Below are positions 25,588-34,500 of a DNA stretch of 58,632 bases, in pieces. The stretch covers positions 1 through 58,632 of the forward strand of contig JAFGEI010000160.1 of assembly GCA_016931695.1 (NCBI GenBank), read 5' to 3'. Position 1 is the first letter of the stretch. Each line of letters opens with the position of its first letter. Source of the DNA: Anaerolineae bacterium. GTDB lineage: Bacteria; Chloroflexota; Anaerolineae; B4-G1; DUEL01. The notes below the pieces were generated by a model. It had not been told where the DNA came from and searched no databases. It saw nothing but the letters and a program-made list of their open reading frames with translations. A program made the translations under genes and the position numbers.

Positions 25588-26797
25588 GGCCTGCACCGTG
25601 GCGCCGGGACGTCGCCCACAGGGTGGCAAAGGCGGCGCCCAGCAATAGAGGCAGCAGGGGCGCCATCGCCTGGTGCTCGACCTCGTAGCGGTGCGCGTCG
25701 GCGGGAACGGCGACGGTCGCCGCGATGGCCCAGGGAACCACGAGCATCGCGGCGCTGACGGCCAGGGCGGCGATGCGGCCCCAGCGTCGCTGGCGCCAAA
25801 ACTCTTTCAGCACCACCAGGACGGGCCACAGCAGGGTCAACTGGTTGATCATCCCAATGCGCGGAATCGTCAGCGCCGAAACCACCAAGGTCACTCCGGC
25901 AGCCCGGGCCAGGCGGCGCGGGTCTACCCCGGTTCGCAGCCACAGTGCCAGGCAGAGACCCAGCAGCAGTGCCGCCAGGACCCACGGCCAGCTTGCCGGC
26001 AGCCCGAGCCACTGTTCGCACAGCACCTGCAGCGGCGCCGCAAAGGGGCTGATGGCGGCGTAGGTGGTGACCTTGCGCCAGAAGAGAACCGGCCACGGGG
26101 GCAGGAACAGGGCAGCGACGGCTGTCAGCCCGATTGCAGTGGCGGCGCCCGACAGCAGGAAACGCCAGCGCCGGTTGACGACGGCCCACAGGCCCAGCAG
26201 GGGGAGCAGCAAATAGACCAGCTGGGGCTTGAGCGCGGTGAGGGCCAGGCAGGGCCCGGCCAGCCCGTCCCGCTGCCGCAGCAGCGCCGCCAGGCCGGCG
26301 CACAGGAAAAAGAGCAGCAGCACCGAGACCTGGCCCAGCAGCAGCGACCACAGGACCGGAAAGAGGGCCAGGGCCCACAGCACCAGCCCTCCCATCGTCG
26401 GGGCCGGAGCGCGCCACTGGAGTCCCCACAGTGTCGCCCCCACTGCGCCGGCGGCGGCGAACAGCAGCAGGCTCAGCCAGGCCGCCGCCGCGACCGGATA
26501 GGGCAGCGCCGACAGCGGCAGCACCAGCAGCAGCAGCGGCAGCGGGTAGTAGAAATCGGGCCGCCCCTCGGAGGGCAGCGCCGGCCGGCCGTACAGGGCT
26601 TGCTGCATCTCGAGCGCGACCTGGGCGTCGTAGGGATCGCGGCCTTCCAGCAGCACCCGTGCGCTGTACCACAGCTGGTAAAAATCCCATATCGCCACCA
26701 CGCGGTCGGACATCAACACCGCATAGATCCCTGCCGCCCCGATCAAGTAGGCGGCCACGAGGATGGCGACGATCCAGGCGAGCGAGCGCCGGCTCAT
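25580..26797 (-). CDS. GT87-type (DUF2029) membrane glycosyltransferase
   Basis: 405 residues with about ten spans. The N-terminal region DFYQLWYSARVLLEGRDPYD is the usual GT87/DUF2029 signature (aspartate in the first loop, then a G-x-x-P/D-P-Y). GT87 enzymes are polyprenol-phosphate-mannose-dependent mannosyltransferases in the best studied cases. The start ATG at 26797 overlaps the upstream stop (ATGA); the frame is open for a further 102 codons upstream, but that part is antisense-like Arg-rich sequence within the preceding gene. Confidence 0.85.
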   Translation of the reverse strand: MSRRSLAWIVAILVAAYLIGAAGIYAVLMSDRVVAIWDFYQLWYSARVLLEGRDPYDAQVALEMQQALYGRPALPSEGRPDFYYPLPLLLLVLPLSALPYPVAAAAWLSLLLFAAAGAVGATLWGLQWRAPAPTMGGLVLWALALFPVLWSLLLGQVSVLLLFFLCAGLAALLRQRDGLAGPCLALTALKPQLVYLLLPLLGLWAVVNRRWRFLLSGAATAIGLTAVAALFLPPWPVLFWRKVTTYAAISPFAAPLQVLCEQWLGLPASWPWVLAALLLGLCLALWLRTGVDPRRLARAAGVTLVVSALTIPRIGMINQLTLLWPVLVVLKEFWRQRRWGRIAALAVSAAMLVVPWAIAATVAVPADAHRYEVEHQAMAPLLPLLLGAAFATLWATSRRHGAGHE

Positions 26798-28821
26798 TGT
26801 CGGGACGAGTCCTCCAGCTCGTACAGGAAATAGGCGCCGCCAAAATCGTGTACCCATCGCAGCTCTGTTTGCTGCAGGGCGGCCAGTGCGGCCTGGTCGG
26901 ATGGCGTCACGGGATCGAAAGCAGCGTCGACGACGGCCTGGTATCCCATCTGGTGCAGCAGCACGTGGGTCACGCCGTCCGCGCGCCAGGCGTCGGCGAT
27001 GGCCGCCGCGTCGCGGCCGTAAAGCTGAGTTGCGTGCAGCCAGCGGTCGAGCAGGGCGTCCGGCAGGCAGGCCGCGCGGCAGTGGTAGCTGCGCGGCTCC
27101 CACAAAAAGAGCACCTGGGCGCCGGCAGGCAGTTCGTTCACCGCCTGGATCACCGGATAGTACCAGCCCAACCGCCCGGCCAGGTAGTCATCGCGGCTCT
27201 CGAATCCGAGCAGCACCCGCGCCGGCGTCGTGCGGGCCCACTGCACCCCGGCGTCGACGCCGTTCAGGACGAGCACGAGTGCGATCACTGCCCGCACCAG
27301 CCACCCGGCGTGGACCGGCCGGCGGAACGAGCGCGCCGCCTGGGTCGCCCCGGCCCCGATCGCCAGCGCCAGCAGGCCGAATATGGGCAGGAGCAGCCGG
27401 GTTTGCGCCAGCAGCGCGGAACGGGCGACGCCCCACAGCCAGAAGCCGTAGGCCACGGTGCAGACAGCCAGGGCGGCCGCGATCCACCGCCGCTGGGCCG
27501 GGGACAGCCGCCGCCAGGCGATGGGCAGGAGGGGCAAAAGGGCCAGAAAGAGCGGGCCGATGGCGGCGGAATAGCCCATTCCTCCCTCCACCCCCCAGAC
27601 GGTCGCCTCCCAGGGCGCGACGAGCAGCCGCCACGGCGCCGTGGCGGCCAGCCCGGTCCCCGGCCGGTCGTACCACCAGGCGCGCCAATCGTCCCAATAG
27701 ATGCCGCCGAAGAAAAAGGGATAGGTCGGGTTGCCGGTCAGCAGGAGGTTCTTGAGCAGCGCGGGGAGCCAGGTGATCGCCGCCGCGCCGCAGACCCGCA
27801 GCAGGTCGCCAATCACGGGCCGTGGATGACGGAAGGTGGCCGTCCAGCCGCGGTCTGCAATTTGCAGCAGGCATACCGCTGCCGCCAGGGCGGGCAACAG
27901 CGAGAGGGCGGTGTACTTGGTCGACAGCGCCAGGCCGGCGAAAATCCCGCTCAGAACCGGCGACCAGCCACTTTGCCCGCTGCGGAGCAGGGCCAGGAAG
28001 GCCAGCGTCGTATAGAGCAGCAGCGCCAGGTCGATGTACGGCCAGGCAGCCAGGAGGACGACGGTCGGGGCGGAAAGCAGGATCGCCGCGGCCAACCAGC
28101 CCGCGCTGCGGTCCATCCACCGCCGCCCGGCGCTCACCAGGGCCAGCGTGCTCAAGAGGCCGTAGAACCAGTGGATGGGCGCGGCGGCCCGCTCGCCGGC
28201 CATGCCCATGCCCCAGGTAAAGAGCAGTTCGACCAGCGGTGGGAATCCCAGGTACGGCAAGTCGAACGGATGGACCAGCGCGCCGTGTTCCAGGTAGAGC
28301 CGCGGGCCGGTCAGGTGATAGACCAGCCCGTCCCAGGCGGCGGGCGGGGCCGACGCCCCAACCGCGGCGACGACGAGCATTGCCCTGCAGTAGAGGGCCA
28401 GGAACCGCTCCCAGCCGCCCGCGGGGCGCCAGGCGGCGTCGGCCCAGGCGGCGCGCACTGCCCGCCCCAATCGCCGCCCGGTGACGGCCAGGCCGATCAC
28501 GACCAGCGCCCACAGTAGCGGGGGTTTCAACAGGCCGACCGCCCCCAGTCCCAATCCGCCCAGGGCGACGACGCCCAGGCCCAGCGCCGTCGCCCAGACC
28601 AGCCGTTCCAGCGGCTCCAATTCCTGCCGCCGCAGCAGGGGCAGGCCCAGGCCGCTCCCCAACGCCACGACCAGCGTCGCGCCGCCCCAGCCCCGGGCCG
28701 CAGCCAGCAGCGCCGATAGTTGCGCCGCCGCGAACGGCTTGTGGGCCACGTAGTAAGTTGCCACGACGACAAATGCCCAGCAAAGAGCGGCGAGAACGAA
28801 CCAGGAGGCCCGCTTGCTCAA
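26794..28821 (-). CDS. Large polytopic membrane glycosyltransferase-like protein
   Basis: 675 residues, about thirteen spans. The central loop WDGLVYHLTGPRLYLEHGAL and HPFDLPYLGFPPLVELLFTW recall GT39-like enzymes that have a shifted first loop. The soluble C-terminus includes GVTHVLLHQMGYQAVVDAAF. I chose a TTG start at 28821: GGAGGGTG lies 5 bases upstream and the TTG overlaps the upstream TGA (TTGA), the same coupling pattern as the other junctions. An ATG-initiated longer version would start far inside the previous gene. Function beyond family level is not known. Confidence 0.8.
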   Translation of the reverse strand: MSKRASWFVLAALCWAFVVVATYYVAHKPFAAAQLSALLAAARGWGGATLVVALGSGLGLPLLRRQELEPLERLVWATALGLGVVALGGLGLGAVGLLKPPLLWALVVIGLAVTGRRLGRAVRAAWADAAWRPAGGWERFLALYCRAMLVVAAVGASAPPAAWDGLVYHLTGPRLYLEHGALVHPFDLPYLGFPPLVELLFTWGMGMAGERAAAPIHWFYGLLSTLALVSAGRRWMDRSAGWLAAAILLSAPTVVLLAAWPYIDLALLLYTTLAFLALLRSGQSGWSPVLSGIFAGLALSTKYTALSLLPALAAAVCLLQIADRGWTATFRHPRPVIGDLLRVCGAAAITWLPALLKNLLLTGNPTYPFFFGGIYWDDWRAWWYDRPGTGLAATAPWRLLVAPWEATVWGVEGGMGYSAAIGPLFLALLPLLPIAWRRLSPAQRRWIAAALAVCTVAYGFWLWGVARSALLAQTRLLLPIFGLLALAIGAGATQAARSFRRPVHAGWLVRAVIALVLVLNGVDAGVQWARTTPARVLLGFESRDDYLAGRLGWYYPVIQAVNELPAGAQVLFLWEPRSYHCRAACLPDALLDRWLHATQLYGRDAAAIADAWRADGVTHVLLHQMGYQAVVDAAFDPVTPSDQAALAALQQTELRWVHDFGGAYFLYELEDSSRQ

Positions 28822-29981
28822 CTTTTCACCCTCCGCCACAGGTCGACCGCGAGGAGCGCCAGGAGGGCGGTGCGCAGCGGCACCGTCACGTAGAGCCACT
28901 GGAAAAGATTGCGCGAGAGCAGCACCGGCCACTCGGCCAGGTTGACCATGCTGAACACCAGGATGAACAGCACGCTGCGCGGCAGGGGCAGCGTCAGCAG
29001 CAGCAGCGGGAACAGCAGCGACTGCCACTGCGGGCTCCAGCCTTTCGACCAGAGGAAAAAGACGACCAGGGTGAGGGCGACAAAGGCGATCGTCCGCCGG
29101 GGCTGCTGGCGCAGCTCTGCTTTCCAGAAGAGGATTCCGCCCAGGACGCCAAACACCAGCAGCCGGATCGGCTCGGGGATGCGCGCCGGGTTGCCGACTG
29201 GCGCCGTGGCGCGGGCCAGGTCAAAGTGCAACTCGGGCGCCCCCAGCAGCCCCGTCCGCAGGTTGCCGTCGATCAGCGCCCACACCGTCTGCCAGGAGGA
29301 CCATCCGCCTGGCGAGCGGAACGAGGTCCATGCCCACTGCCCGCCCGCCAGCAGCAGCGGCAGGGCGATCGCGGCGATCACCCCGGCGGCGATCAGCCCA
29401 TAAACCAGCCACCGTCGCCAGGGGCGGGAGCGGACCACCGCCGGCAAGACCAACAGCGGCACCAGCTTGACCATCGCGCCCAGGCCCACGGCTGCTGCCG
29501 ACCATCGCTCGTGCCCGCTCAACAGCAGTTCCAGGGCCAGCAGCAGCGAGAGCAGGGTGAGGGCATCAAAATTCCACCAGGTATAGATCAGCGGCACAAA
29601 GAGCAGGGCATAGATCCAGCCCAGCCGCTCGGCGACGTCGTCGCCGCGCAGCCGCCGCGCCAGGCGGAGAAAGAGGGCCAGGTTGGCGGTGTTGCAGCCG
29701 ATCATCACCAGTCCCGTCAGGTACACGTAAACGTGGTAGCCGCCGCCAAAGAGGTGACCCAGCTGGTAGATGGCGACGGACAGGAAGGGAAAGAGCGGCG
29801 GGTATTCCGACCAGTAGTGGATAAAAGGCAGCTGGCCCTGGTCGGAATAGGCTGCCAGCTCGTAGTAGTAGGCGTAATCGCCGAACAGGGTCAGGTTGTC
29901 GGCGGGGAACACGGCCATCATCATCAGCCGCAGGACGGCAAAGAGGAGCAGGATGAGCAAAAAGCGCGGCGAACGGTTCAC
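28818..29981 (-). CDS. GT87-like polytopic membrane protein
   Basis: 387 residues, about ten spans. The N-terminal loop FGDYAYYYELAAYSDQGQLP followed by FIHYWSEYPPLFPFLSVAIY is the arrangement of GT87/DUF2029-like and related mannosyltransferases (first-loop aspartate, then a conserved Tyr-Pro-Pro). The GTG start at 29981 overlaps the upstream TGA (GTGA) and has GAGGGTG upstream. The frame is open for 240 codons further upstream but that segment is antisense-like and overlaps the preceding gene completely, so it is not used. Confidence 0.82.
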   Translation of the reverse strand: MNRSPRFLLILLLFAVLRLMMMAVFPADNLTLFGDYAYYYELAAYSDQGQLPFIHYWSEYPPLFPFLSVAIYQLGHLFGGGYHVYVYLTGLVMIGCNTANLALFLRLARRLRGDDVAERLGWIYALLFVPLIYTWWNFDALTLLSLLLALELLLSGHERWSAAAVGLGAMVKLVPLLVLPAVVRSRPWRRWLVYGLIAAGVIAAIALPLLLAGGQWAWTSFRSPGGWSSWQTVWALIDGNLRTGLLGAPELHFDLARATAPVGNPARIPEPIRLLVFGVLGGILFWKAELRQQPRRTIAFVALTLVVFFLWSKGWSPQWQSLLFPLLLLTLPLPRSVLFILVFSMVNLAEWPVLLSRNLFQWLYVTVPLRTALLALLAVDLWRRVKS

Positions 29982-31423
29982 GGCACCCTCTGCTCCATGC
30001 GCACGACCGCCACGCCCGGCAGCGGCAGCACGACCGCCGTCTCGGCGCGGTGCGCCGCCAGCCAGGCCTGGATCGGCGCCGCGGCCTCGCTGAAGGGGTC
30101 GAAGGGAGCGGATTTGCAGAGGCGGTGGTTCGATTCCTGGAAACTGCGCAGCACCATCCAGACCCGGCGGTGCGCTGCGAGCGCTGCGTCCAACGCGGCC
30201 TGTTCTTCTCCGGGGACGAGGACCTCGACCGGCCATTCCTGCTGCCGGTACGCCGACACGCCGATCAACGTCTCCTGGTCCTGGAGCACCACCCGGTCGC
30301 CCGGTTCCAGCGCCGCGTCGATCGCGGCCGCCGCCTGGCGCCAATCCTCCTTGGCAAAGTAGGGATCGCCGCTGACGATGCGCGCCGTGCCCCAGCCCAT
30401 CACGGCGACGACCGCCGCCGCCGCCGCCCAGCGCAGCCAGCGGGGCTGCCAGCGCAGGATGCCCGCGACCAGCAGCAGGATGCAGGCCGGCAGGCTGCCC
30501 ATAAAGTAGCGATCGACATAGAGCGGCTGCCGCAGGGAGACGATCAGGTTGGTCAGGATGGGCAGCAAGAGCCACCAGCGCAGGGTGCGCACACTCTCTG
30601 CCCGGGCGAGCAGGCCGCTTGCCAGCACCGCCCCATACAGCGCCGCCAGGGCCAGCACGCCCGCCGTCGCCGTGTCGGTGTCGGCGCTGCCCATGTTCCA
30701 CAGCGTCAGCAGCGGCGAGAGGAGGGTGGGGCGCGGGATCCAGCCGATGCCCAGCGCGCGCTGCTGCCAGTTCTCGACGACGTAGGCGATCAGCCAGGGG
30801 GCGAGGGGCAGCAGGGCCAGCGCCTGGGCGGCGAACCAGTGCCGAAAGAGCCGTCCCCGCCGCAGCCGCGGCAGTAGGAGGACGAGCTGGACATAGATCA
30901 TAAAGATCGCCGCATAGTGGCAGAGATAAGCGACGGCGCTATAGAGGATAAAGGGCAGCCACCGCTTGCCCCGCTGTACCTGTTCGAACTGGCTCATCGC
31001 TGCCAGGGAGAAAAAAGCCATGATGGTGTACATGCGCCCGTCCTGGGAATAGAGCAGGTGAAACGGGCAGATCGCCAGCAGCAGCGCCGCCAGCAGGCCG
31101 GCCCGGCGGTCGAACCAGCGACTGCCAACCCGGTAGATCAGCGGCACGGTCAGGATGCCGAAAAGAGCGGAGAGGAAGCGGTAGGCGTACTCGCTCTGGC
31201 CCAGCAGGGCCGTGGTGGGGCGCAGCAGTAGGTAATAAAAGGGCGAATAGGCGCCGAGGGTCAGGATGGCTTCCAGGCTGTCCCGCAGCGGGATGCGCGT
31301 CACGACGACGGTAAAGGCTTCGTCGAACCAGAAACTGCGCACTCCCAGGCCGAAAAAGCGGACTGCTGTCGCCAGCAGCAACAAGGCGCGCATCGTCCGC
31401 TGGGGTTTTTTCAGCAGTGACAT
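29978..31423 (-). CDS. GT39-type membrane glycosyltransferase (first of operon)
   Basis: 481 residues starting at the ATG 31423. The first loop has GVRSFWFDEAFTVVVTRIPL with the Asp-Glu pair of GT39, then SPFYYLLLRPTTALLGQSEY and LYSQDGRMYTIMAF, matching ArnT/PMT-type enzymes. About ten spans and a soluble C-terminus. No strong ribosome binding site is visible before this ATG, and the reading frame is open 39 codons further up through two hairpin repeats, so the start is the least certain of the operon. It begins 132 bases after the stop of the giant secreted-protein gene on the same strand. Confidence 0.85.
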   Translation of the reverse strand: MSLLKKPQRTMRALLLLATAVRFFGLGVRSFWFDEAFTVVVTRIPLRDSLEAILTLGAYSPFYYLLLRPTTALLGQSEYAYRFLSALFGILTVPLIYRVGSRWFDRRAGLLAALLLAICPFHLLYSQDGRMYTIMAFFSLAAMSQFEQVQRGKRWLPFILYSAVAYLCHYAAIFMIYVQLVLLLPRLRRGRLFRHWFAAQALALLPLAPWLIAYVVENWQQRALGIGWIPRPTLLSPLLTLWNMGSADTDTATAGVLALAALYGAVLASGLLARAESVRTLRWWLLLPILTNLIVSLRQPLYVDRYFMGSLPACILLLVAGILRWQPRWLRWAAAAAVVAVMGWGTARIVSGDPYFAKEDWRQAAAAIDAALEPGDRVVLQDQETLIGVSAYRQQEWPVEVLVPGEEQAALDAALAAHRRVWMVLRSFQESNHRLCKSAPFDPFSEAAAPIQAWLAAHRAETAVVLPLPGVAVVRMEQRVP

Positions 31424-31456
31424 ATCGCAATTACCGTCGCACCACTTTGAAGTGCC

Positions 31457-31509
31457 GTAGGGGCGCACGGCCGCCTGGCCTGCGGCGCAGCTGCGGGGTG
31501 CGCCCTTAC
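31457..31509. repeat. Imperfect GTAGGGGCG hairpin
   Basis: GTAGGGGCGCAC (31457-31468) pairs with GTGCGCCCTTAC (31498-31509) with one mismatch; the loop is itself GC-rich and partly self-complementary. It is the first of two adjacent hairpins of the same family between the giant gene and the glycosyltransferase operon. Confidence 0.6.
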
Positions 31510-31525
31510 AGCTTGTGTGCGGAGA

Positions 31526-31554
31526 GTAGGGGCGAGGCAACGCCTCGCCCCTAC
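31526..31554. terminator. Perfect 13-bp hairpin after giant gene
   Basis: GTAGGGGCGAGGC (31526-31538) and GCCTCGCCCCTAC (31542-31554) form a perfect stem with a 3-base loop, directly after the stop codon of the 4.3-kaa gene. No T-run follows on the minus strand, so termination may be partial. Sequence is shared with the hairpins at 6011 and 31457, which points to a dispersed repeat. Confidence 0.6.
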
Positions 31555-31555
31555 C

Positions 31556-34500
31556 TCAGTTCCGCCGGATGATCGGCAGGTAGAGCCGGTGTGGGTTGAC
31601 GATGACAAACTTTTGGTCGATGCTCTGACCGCAGGCGTTCTCCGCCGTCAGCACCACCAGGTAGGAACCCTCGGCGCTGTAGGCGTAGGTGAGCACCGTC
31701 GTGGTTGACATCACCCCTGTCTGCACCACCTGCGTCCCGTCGCCCAGGTCCCAGGTGTAGTCGATGGGCAGGAAGCTGTCGGGGGCGACGCTGCCGACGA
31801 AGGCAATCTCGTCGCCGATCTGTGGCGCCAGCGGGCTGTAGCTAAAGGTGGCGGCCGAGACCGGGATGCAGCCGATGGGGGTGATGACCACGTCCTCGTT
31901 GTTGCCCAGGTTCGGTTCCTCCGTCGTCGTGGCGACGAGCACCGTGTTGGTCAGCACGTCGCCGTCCTGAGCCTCCGGCGAGACCGTCGCCGTGATCCAG
32001 ATACGGCCCGAGACGCCGCGGTCTAGCGGGTCAACCAGGCTCCAGGTGACCACCTGCCCGGCCCGTGTCGCCGTGGCGGCGCGGGAGGAGGCGGAAATGA
32101 CGTCGGTCAGCAGGAGCGGCAGGGTGTCGGCGATGGTGACCCCGCTGGCCTGTACCAGGCCGACGTTGGTGTAGGCGATGGTGTAGGTGATGGGCTGGTT
32201 CGGCCCCAGGTTGCTGGAGCCGCAGACCTTGCTGACCGCCAGGTCGGGGTAGCCGGTGACCGCTTCGTCCTGCGCTGCGGCGCTGTAGGTGCGTTCCTGG
32301 TCCGCTGCGCCGGGCTGCGAGCTGCCGAGCAGCGTCACCTGGTTGGTCAGCGTCATCCCCGCGCCGACGTCGATGTCGACTTGGGCGGTGATCGTCAGCA
32401 CCTCATGCCCACCGGTGGCCAGGCTGGTGATGCTCCAGATCACGTCCTGGCCGACGACGATGTAGCCGGGCGTGCCGTCGAGGAAGGTCAGGCCGACCGG
32501 CAGCGTATCCGTCACCGTGAGGTCGTAGAGCACCGCGGCGCCGGCATTCTCCAACGTGATGTCGACGCTGACCGGGTCGAGCGCGCCCAGGTCCGTCGAC
32601 GGCGCCATGGCCTTGCTGAGCAGCGGCTCCGGCTCGATCAGGGTCAGGGTGTGCTCCGCTTCGACCAGGTGGGCGGGGCCGCTGGCGTCGGTCTCGGTGT
32701 AGCTCAGGTCGACCTCGTTGGTCAGCGCGTCCCCGGCGTCGTTGGCGCCCAGGTTCTGCACCTCGGCCTCGAAGGTGACCGTGCCCACCGCCGGCTCGCT
32801 GCAGCCCGCCATCAGGGTCGGCAGTTCCCAGGTGATGGTGCCGCCGTCGCCCGATACGTCGTCGGGCGGCGGGTTGCCGCTGCCGGGCACATAGACCAGC
32901 GCCGGGGTGTTGGTGATCAGCCGCGGCAGCTCGTCGACCATCGTCGGCTGGTAGGCAGAGTGGCCGATCGGCACGGTGTAGACGACGGTGTAGAGGAGCG
33001 CCTCGCCGATGGTCGCCTGGGCCGGGCCGAGCTTGGCGATCTCGACATCGAGGGTGGCCACGGTCACGGTGACCGGCGGGCCGTCAAAGATGGAGAAGGG
33101 ATCGCTGAGCACCGCCTGGTGGACGATGGGCGTGCCGTCGGTCAGGTAGGGGTTGATCTGGGCGGTGTAGGTGATCAGCGCGACGTCGTCGATGGCGCCG
33201 TTCCAGTAGATGACGCCCGAATCGTACCAGCCGTTGCCGGTAGAGAACTCGAGTGAGCCGGGTACGTAGCTGGCCTCGGGCGGGAGCGTCTCCTCGAGCA
33301 GCACACCTGCCAGCGGCGTCGGCTGCAGGTTGGCCAGCGTCATGCCGTGGAGCACCGGCTCGCACGGCGCGGCAGTGTCCGGTACCGCCAGCCGCGACAT
33401 CTGCAGCGGGTACTGGTCGGCGCCAATGTCCGCCACGCCGGGGCGGCTGTCGCCGTCCACGTCGACCGTCACGTCGACCCACAGCCCGGCGCCGACGGCC
33501 GGCGAGTTGCCGGCGATGTGGTAGTCGAGGGCCGCCGGGTCGAGGAAGAGCGGGTCGGCAAAGATGTCGTCGTGGCGGGTGACCGCGCCCTGGGCGTCGG
33601 TCAAGTTGTCCCACCAGATGGTGTTCCACATCTCGGCGCTGCCGGTGGTGGCGTCGACGCCGACGTTCTCGCCGGCAAAGATCGAGTTGGTCAGCTCGGC
33701 GCTGCCGTTGACCCGCAGGCCGGCGACGCCGTTGGCGGCAAAGGTGTTGTGCAGCAGCGTGCCGTCGACGCCCACCGTGCGCAGGCCGACGTTGTTGTTG
33801 CTGGCGATGATGTTGTTGACCAGGGTGTAGGAACCGCCGTTGACCTCGGCGCCATCGCCGAGGCAGTCGTACAGCCAGTTGCGCTCCAGCGTGACCGCGC
33901 TGTTGAGGGCATAGACGCCGTCGTCGGCGTGGCCATAGATCCAGTTGGTGCTGAGCAGCGCGGTGGCGCCGTTGATGCGCACGCCGTCGCCGGCGGCGAC
34001 GACGCGCCATCCGCGCAGCTCCACCGTCGCCGGACCGGCGATCTGGACGCCGGTGACGCCCATAGCGTTCATCGTCGTCGGGTAGGCAGCGGGATCGTAG
34101 GCCCAGTTCGCTGCAGCGTGGCCGCCGACGAGGGCGATCGACTTGTCGATGGCGACTACCTGCCCGGCGCCCAGTTCGTCATAGTAGGTGCCCTGGGCCG
34201 CCCAGACGGCGTCGCCGTCCAGCGCCTGGTCGACGCCGTACTGCAGCGTCGCGCAGGGCCTGCTGCTCATCAGGCAGTTGTTGCCCATCGCGCCGTAGAC
34301 GTCCATCCCGCTGACCGCCACGTAGCGGGTGCCGGGCACGGCCAGGATCGTCGTCGCCACCGGGGCGGTGTTGAGGATCGCGCCCTCGAACCAGACCTGG
34401 GCGTCGTTGAAAATCTGGCTGCCGGCGGCGAGCCAGCCGGTGACCAGGGTGGTGTAGGTAATCGTGACCGGTTGGCCCTGGGAGACGTCGCCGCTCCAGA

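Noticed and set aside
26431-28518. Plus-strand open frame of about 695 codons through the glycosyltransferase region
   Set aside because: Opposite two clear membrane-protein genes and made of Arg/Gly/Pro/Gln-rich sequence typical of the antisense of Leu/Ala-rich membrane proteins.
30115-30140. GGTTCGATTCC, resembling a tRNA T-arm
   Set aside because: It lies inside a glycosyltransferase gene and no acceptor or anticodon stems can be made around it.
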